Below are positions 16,238 through 19,477 of a stretch of 19,477 nucleotides of DNA, piece by piece. Position 1 is the first letter of the stretch. Each line of letters opens with the position of its first letter. Both the position numbers and the translations under genes were made by a program. Source of the stretch: Actinomycetota bacterium. Lineage in GTDB: Bacteria; Actinomycetota; Actinomycetes; Nanopelagicales; Nanopelagicaceae. Under the pieces are notes generated by a model that did not search any database, was not told the DNA's origin, and saw nothing but the letters and a program-made list of their open reading frames with translations. The stretch is taken from assembly GCA_005777515.1 (NCBI GenBank), contig SXMA01000071.1, positions 1 through 19,477 of the forward strand, read 5' to 3'.

Positions 16238-16309
16238 CTCCTCCACCAGGTATCGATCCTGGACCCTGGGCTTCAAAGGCCCATGTGCTAGCCACTACAC
16301 AATGGAGGA
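16238..16309 (-). tRNA. tRNA-Gln (anticodon UUG)
   Basis: A complete cloverleaf of 72 bases including discriminator G: seven-pair acceptor stem TCCTCCA/TGGAGGA, D-stem GTGT/GCAC with an eight-base loop containing GG, anticodon stem TGGGC/GCCCA with loop CTTTGAA (anticodon TTG, reading CAA and CAG), four-base variable loop, and T-stem CCAGG/CCTGG. The 3' CCA is not encoded. The first pair is U1-A72, the weak pair expected in bacterial tRNA-Gln and used by the Glu-tRNA(Gln) amidotransferase route of Actinobacteria. The T-loop reads ATCGATA, with A instead of the usual T at position 54. It lies between ispE and glmU in the same orientation. Confidence 0.95.
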
Positions 16310-16315
16310 ACCTGA

Positions 16316-16321
16316 ATTCTA
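16316..16321 (-). promoter_or_regulatory. Candidate -10 element for tRNA-Gln (TAGAAT)
   Basis: Minus-strand TAGAAT ends 6 bases before the mature tRNA 5' end, so a transcript could start at or next to the first tRNA base. It lies within a short inverted repeat, cctga/tcagg (16311-16315 with 16327-16331). No clear -35. Co-transcription with ispE is the alternative. Confidence 0.35.
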
Positions 16322-16356
16322 TTGCCTCAGGCTGGATGCTCCATAACGCTCAATAT

Positions 16357-17271
16357 TTATAGGCTCTCTATCACCCGAGCTCCAGGTACTGGCCCAGATG
16401 CTCTAACCACATTACCTACTACTCCGCTTGAGGTCAGTGCAACAACAAGATCTAGCGCATGATCTTCATGCTCTGCCAAAAATGCCACGCTAGGACCTGA
16501 GCCAGAGACAATTCCACCAAGGGCGCCATAATCCAAACCAACATCAAGAATCAGACGAAGCGCTGGCTTTAGTGAGCATGCTGCTGCTTGCAAATCATTA
16601 CTTAGCGCTTTGCCAAGTTTATTGCTATCTCCAGAGCTAAGTGCCTGCAAGAGCGCATCACTAATTTGTGGTGGAGCAACTTGCAGACCTTCACGCAAGC
16701 GATCACATTCACTATAAACCGCAGGCGTTGATAATCCAGAGCTAGAGAGAGCAAGAACCCAACTATAGGTTCCTCTAGAAAGCACTGGAGTTATCTGATC
16801 TCCCTTACCTGTGCCAATGGCAGTTCCACCAGAGATAGTAAATGGAACATCTGCTCCAAGTTCTGCTCCAATTTTTTCCATATCGTTTCGTTTCAGACCA
16901 AGATTAAAAAGACTATCCATCCCAACTATTGCTGCCCCAGCATTAGCACTTCCGCCAGCCATACCACCAGCTATTGGAATCTCCTTTGTTAAGGTAATAG
17001 TTATTCCATCTGCGATGCTAAATTTCTTGCGCATTAGCTCGACAGCTTTAACAGCTAGATTCTCTTTATCTAGCGGCAGATGATTGTTGGTTTTTCCTGT
17101 CGATTGAACATGTACTTGCCCATTGTCATTGAGTTCAACTTTTACATCATCAAAGATTGAGACTGCTTGAAATACTGTTGCCACTGGATGAAATCCATTT
17201 TTTTGCAACGGCCCAACTGAGAGCTGAAGATTTATCTTTCCTGGAACTCGAACTAGAACTTGGGCGCTCAT
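16357..17271 (-). CDS. ispE: 4-diphosphocytidyl-2-C-methyl-D-erythritol kinase
   Basis: GHMP kinase of the non-mevalonate isoprenoid pathway; it phosphorylates CDP-methylerythritol. The 304 aa show VPGKINLQLSVG with catalytic Lys12, the ATP-binding glycine-rich motif PIAGGMAGGSANAG (99-112), GADVPFTISGGTAIG with Asp141 and the third GHMP motif GGIVSGSGPSVAFL (252-265). Lys12 and Asp141 match E. coli Lys10 and Asp141. The ATG start at 17271, 26 bases after the rsmA stop, has no visible ribosome binding site; no better start precedes the kinase motif. The rsmA-ispE pair is standard in Actinobacteria and indicates that this organism uses the MEP pathway. Confidence 0.96.
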   Translation of the reverse strand: MSAQVLVRVPGKINLQLSVGPLQKNGFHPVATVFQAVSIFDDVKVELNDNGQVHVQSTGKTNNHLPLDKENLAVKAVELMRKKFSIADGITITLTKEIPIAGGMAGGSANAGAAIVGMDSLFNLGLKRNDMEKIGAELGADVPFTISGGTAIGTGKGDQITPVLSRGTYSWVLALSSSGLSTPAVYSECDRLREGLQVAPPQISDALLQALSSGDSNKLGKALSNDLQAAACSLKPALRLILDVGLDYGALGGIVSGSGPSVAFLAEHEDHALDLVVALTSSGVVGNVVRASGPVPGARVIESL

Positions 17272-17297
17272 GTGGTGAGGGTATTACTACGGCGCTA

Positions 17298-18143
17298 TTA
17301 ACGCCTATCTAATTGACGAGCAATTGCCAGAAAGTCATCAATTGTTAGCGCTTCTCCACGAATAGTTGGCTCAATTCCTGAAGCGATTAGCAGCTGCTCG
17401 GCCTGGGCTGATCCCCCGGCAAGATCTGCATAAATTGAGCGCAGCATCTTTCGTCTCTGCCCAAATGCGCGATCAACTAGTTCAAAGGTGAGCTTTCGTA
17501 GCCTTTCATCTCCTAAAGGTTTGTGTCTTGTGAATTTCACCAATGATGAGTCAACTTTAGGAACTGGCCAAAAAATTGAACGTGAAACCGAATCAGCCAA
17601 TTTTAGATCAGCCCACCATGCAGCCTTGGCGCTAGGGACTCCATAGATTTTGCTGCCTGGCTTTGCCGCTAGTCGCTCTGCAACCTCGCTTTGAACCATA
17701 ACAATTCCTGAAGTAATAGAGTCAAACTTTTCTAGGAAGTTTAATAAGACAGGCACGGAGATGTTGTAGGGCAGATTAGCAACTAATTTATCTGGCCTTC
17801 CTACAATTTCATTTACTTCCATAGCATCAGCATTAACGATTATCAGATTTTTCGAACTAGCCCCATGAGACTTAGCGGTGAGTTCTAACTGATCGGATAG
17901 ACGTTTATCTATTTCAATTGCTGTTACTTTATTGCTGGCTTGAAGAAGAGCTAGGGTTAGGGATCCAAGGCCTGGCCCTATTTCAACTACATGATCACTT
18001 GATGTAATTCCTGCTAACCGAACAATTTTCTGACAGGTATTGCTATCAATTACGAAGTTTTGACCAAGTGATTTTGTGGGGCGAAGGTCTAAGGACTCGG
18101 CAATCTGCCTAATCTCACCTGCGCCAAGTAAGGTGATGCTCAT
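17298..18143 (-). CDS. rsmA: 16S rRNA dimethyladenosine transferase RsmA (KsgA)
   Basis: SAM-dependent enzyme that dimethylates two adjacent adenosines in helix 45 of 16S rRNA during small-subunit maturation. The 281 aa contain KSLGQNFVID (24-33), the SAM-binding motif VVEIGPGLGSLT (52-63), AIEIDKRL (75-82), NADAMEV (104-110), the catalytic NLPYNIS (123-129) and the C-terminal RRKMLRS with the helical domain. The ATG at 18143 overlaps the tatD stop as ATGA and has no ribosome binding site of its own, so translation is probably coupled to tatD. Confidence 0.97.
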   Translation of the reverse strand: MSITLLGAGEIRQIAESLDLRPTKSLGQNFVIDSNTCQKIVRLAGITSSDHVVEIGPGLGSLTLALLQASNKVTAIEIDKRLSDQLELTAKSHGASSKNLIIVNADAMEVNEIVGRPDKLVANLPYNISVPVLLNFLEKFDSITSGIVMVQSEVAERLAAKPGSKIYGVPSAKAAWWADLKLADSVSRSIFWPVPKVDSSLVKFTRHKPLGDERLRKLTFELVDRAFGQRRKMLRSIYADLAGGSAQAEQLLIASGIEPTIRGEALTIDDFLAIARQLDRR

Positions 18144-19000
18144 CTGATGAAGGATCCAAATACGCGCTCTGCATTATTGCTAATAGCTTTGGTAAGAGTT
18201 GCTAGATCCTCTCCCCTACGCTCTGACATAAAGCGCAAAATGTGTGGAATTTGGGCAGGGGTGTTTTGAGCCCCTCTATTTGGAGTCGGAGTTAGAAAGG
18301 GAGCATCCGTTTCTACCAGCAAATTTTCTAACGGAACATGCATTAGCGCTTCGTGAAGAGTGGGAGCATTTTTAAAGGTCAGCGTTCCTGAGAAAGAGAG
18401 TAGATAGCCCTTAGCAACGCACTCTTTGGCCATCTCAACACCTCCAGAGAATGAATGAAAGACAGTATGGGTTGGCGCCCCTACTTCATCAAGAAGATCT
18501 AATACTGCTCGGTGAGAATCACGATCATGGATCATGAGAGCTTTCTTATGAGCTTTAGCAATTTCAATATGCTTTTTGAATGAATATTTCTGTTTATCTC
18601 TTAGGCTCTCTTCGGTACGAAAGAAGTCCATCCCAGTTTCGCCAATTGCGCAGACTCTCTTTTCACCAGCTAACCGATTAATCTCCTCTAAATCTGATTC
18701 AAGATCTTCAATTAAAGGCGCATCGTTGGGATGAAGCGCAACAGCTGCTAAGACCTGGTTACTGAACTTGTTGGCACAATCAACCGACCATTGAGATTCC
18801 TTAACAGAGATACCGACTTGAACTACCCGATCAATACCAACGCTTCTAGCATCATCTAAGACTTTCTTAACATCATCATGATCGGCCGCTGCGCCAGTAA
18901 CTATCTCAAGGTGGGCATGAGAATCTACACAGGTTGTTGGCAATGGCTCTGGAAGTGGGGCAGCTCTGCGATCACCTTCGCGATTATTTCGATCAGCCAT
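18140..19000 (-). CDS. tatD: TatD-family metal-dependent deoxyribonuclease
   Basis: TIM-barrel metallohydrolase of the TatD family, DNases linked to DNA turnover and quality control. The 286 aa have the metal set: DSHAHL with His28 and His30, GETGMDFF with Glu121, MIHDRDSH with His158, FHSFSGG with His182 and VETDAPFLTP with Asp232. The first 24 residues are a charged, proline-rich leader before the barrel, as is common in actinobacterial members. The ATG start lies 12 bases after the metG stop, without a clear ribosome binding site. The metG-tatD-rsmA order is conserved. The exact substrate is not known from sequence. Confidence 0.93.
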   Translation of the reverse strand: MADRNNREGDRRAAPLPEPLPTTCVDSHAHLEIVTGAAADHDDVKKVLDDARSVGIDRVVQVGISVKESQWSVDCANKFSNQVLAAVALHPNDAPLIEDLESDLEEINRLAGEKRVCAIGETGMDFFRTEESLRDKQKYSFKKHIEIAKAHKKALMIHDRDSHRAVLDLLDEVGAPTHTVFHSFSGGVEMAKECVAKGYLLSFSGTLTFKNAPTLHEALMHVPLENLLVETDAPFLTPTPNRGAQNTPAQIPHILRFMSERRGEDLATLTKAISNNAERVFGSFIR

Positions 19001-19012
19001 TTGCTAAGTTTT

Positions 19013-19477
19013 TTAACTCTCTAAATCTGGAAGACGGGGAAAGAGAATATCTCCTTTAATTATTTTACTTCCGCCCTTTAATTGTCCCCATTTAGCAACA
19101 TCTGAAATTTTCTGCGAACCAATGGGTCCAAGTGAACCTTCGGCACCTAAATATGACCATAGCTTGCTAGTTGAAAGTGGCATCACTGGATGGAGAAGAA
19201 TTGCAAGGGCTCTTAAAGATTCTGCCGTGTTATATAGAATTGCATCAAGTTCAATCTTTTTACTCTCATCTTTAGCAACAACCCATGGCTGTTGTATCGT
19301 GACATAGCCATTAACAGCCTTACAGAAATCCATGATGGCATTTATTCCACCTTGAAAATCTAGAGCCACAATTGCTTTATCTGCGCTCTCGACAGTCTTT
19401 GATAGTGCGCTTGCTAGCTCTTCATCTTTTGCTGGATTTGGCAGAACGCCATCGCAGTACTTCTCAACCATCGCTGC
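19013..19477 (-). CDS. metG: Methionyl-tRNA synthetase, 3' part
   Basis: C-terminal 154 residues of MetRS; the catalytic core lies off the right edge. The visible part is the helical anticodon-binding domain, recognised by MVEKYCDGVLPNP, AIMDFCKAVNGYVTIQQPWV (split as AIMDFCKAVN and GYVTIQQPWV), the AILLHPVMPLSTSKLWSYLG region and a final GDILFPRL. The frame continues unbroken to the window edge (two further alanine codons before the Met at 19471), so that Met is internal and not a start. The protein ends in PRLPDLES without a C-terminal tRNA-binding (OB-fold) extension. Placement before tatD and rsmA supports the call. Confidence 0.93.
   Translation of the reverse strand, partial: AAMVEKYCDGVLPNPAKDEELASALSKTVESADKAIVALDFQGGINAIMDFCKAVNGYVTIQQPWVVAKDESKKIELDAILYNTAESLRALAILLHPVMPLSTSKLWSYLGAEGSLGPIGSQKISDVAKWGQLKGGSKIIKGDILFPRLPDLES

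Noticed and set aside
16166..16276. Longer glmU frame beginning at an ATG at 16276
   Set aside because: It would run through most of tRNA-Gln and add 37 residues without similarity to GlmU; the TTG at 16165 has a strong ribosome binding site at the right distance.
16057..16362. 101-aa plus-strand frame across the glmU start and tRNA-Gln
   Set aside because: Antisense to a complete tRNA and to glmU; no domain visible.
19013..19471. A separate 152-aa gene starting at the Met at 19471
   Set aside because: The frame stays open to the window edge and the sequence is the MetRS anticodon-binding domain, so it is the 3' part of metG.

Overview
The window looks like a chromosomal core region of a streamlined, low-GC actinobacterium, with no mobile or accessory DNA. 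I base this on gene order. The minus-strand runs metG-tatD-rsmA-ispE / glmU-prs-rplY-pth and mfd-mazG-eno-ftsB-DUF501-ppx are the arrangement I know from Mycobacterium and Streptomyces. DUF501, the single-pass FtsB/DivIC-like protein and the family 5 uracil-DNA glycosylase are also typical of Actinobacteria. Base composition is low for the phylum (about 40-45% GC by eye), genes are tightly packed and several overlap by four bases. That fits a planktonic freshwater lineage such as the acI group (Nanopelagicales), but this assignment is an inference without a database search.

Left block (1-8244, all minus strand, read right to left): mfd, a SurA-N-like lipoprotein, mazG, eno, ftsB, a DUF501 protein, ppx/gppA and the 5' part of a uracil-DNA glycosylase gene that leaves the window. 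Gaps run from overlap to about 30 bases, so this is probably one long operon mixing repair, nucleotide-pool cleaning, glycolysis, division and polyphosphate/(p)ppGpp metabolism. Centre: ppc (8348-11038) is the only plus-strand gene. It diverges from mfd across a 103-base region (8245-8347) with possible overlapping promoters and an imperfect palindrome. Its stop codon directly abuts that of pth.

Right block (11039-19477, all minus strand): the 3' part of metG, then tatD, rsmA, ispE, tRNA-Gln(UUG), glmU, prs, a secreted and membrane-anchored endonuclease/exonuclease/phosphatase-family protein, rplY and pth. These genes serve translation (MetRS, 16S rRNA dimethylation, L25, peptidyl-tRNA hydrolase, tRNA-Gln), envelope and isoprenoid precursors (GlmU, IspE) and PRPP supply.

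Three reading-frame starts were corrected. glmU begins at a TTG with a strong ribosome binding site (473 aa); the longer frame runs into the tRNA. The phosphatase-family gene most likely begins at the ATG at 13777, and metG is open at the right edge. No stretch over 300 bases lacks a gene. I saw no CRISPR, insertion sequence, phage gene or clear new system. The points most worth checking are the mfd leader, the zero-gap ppc/pth junction, the anchored phosphatase-family protein inside the prs-rplY operon, the DUF501 protein and an unusual T-loop base in tRNA-Gln.
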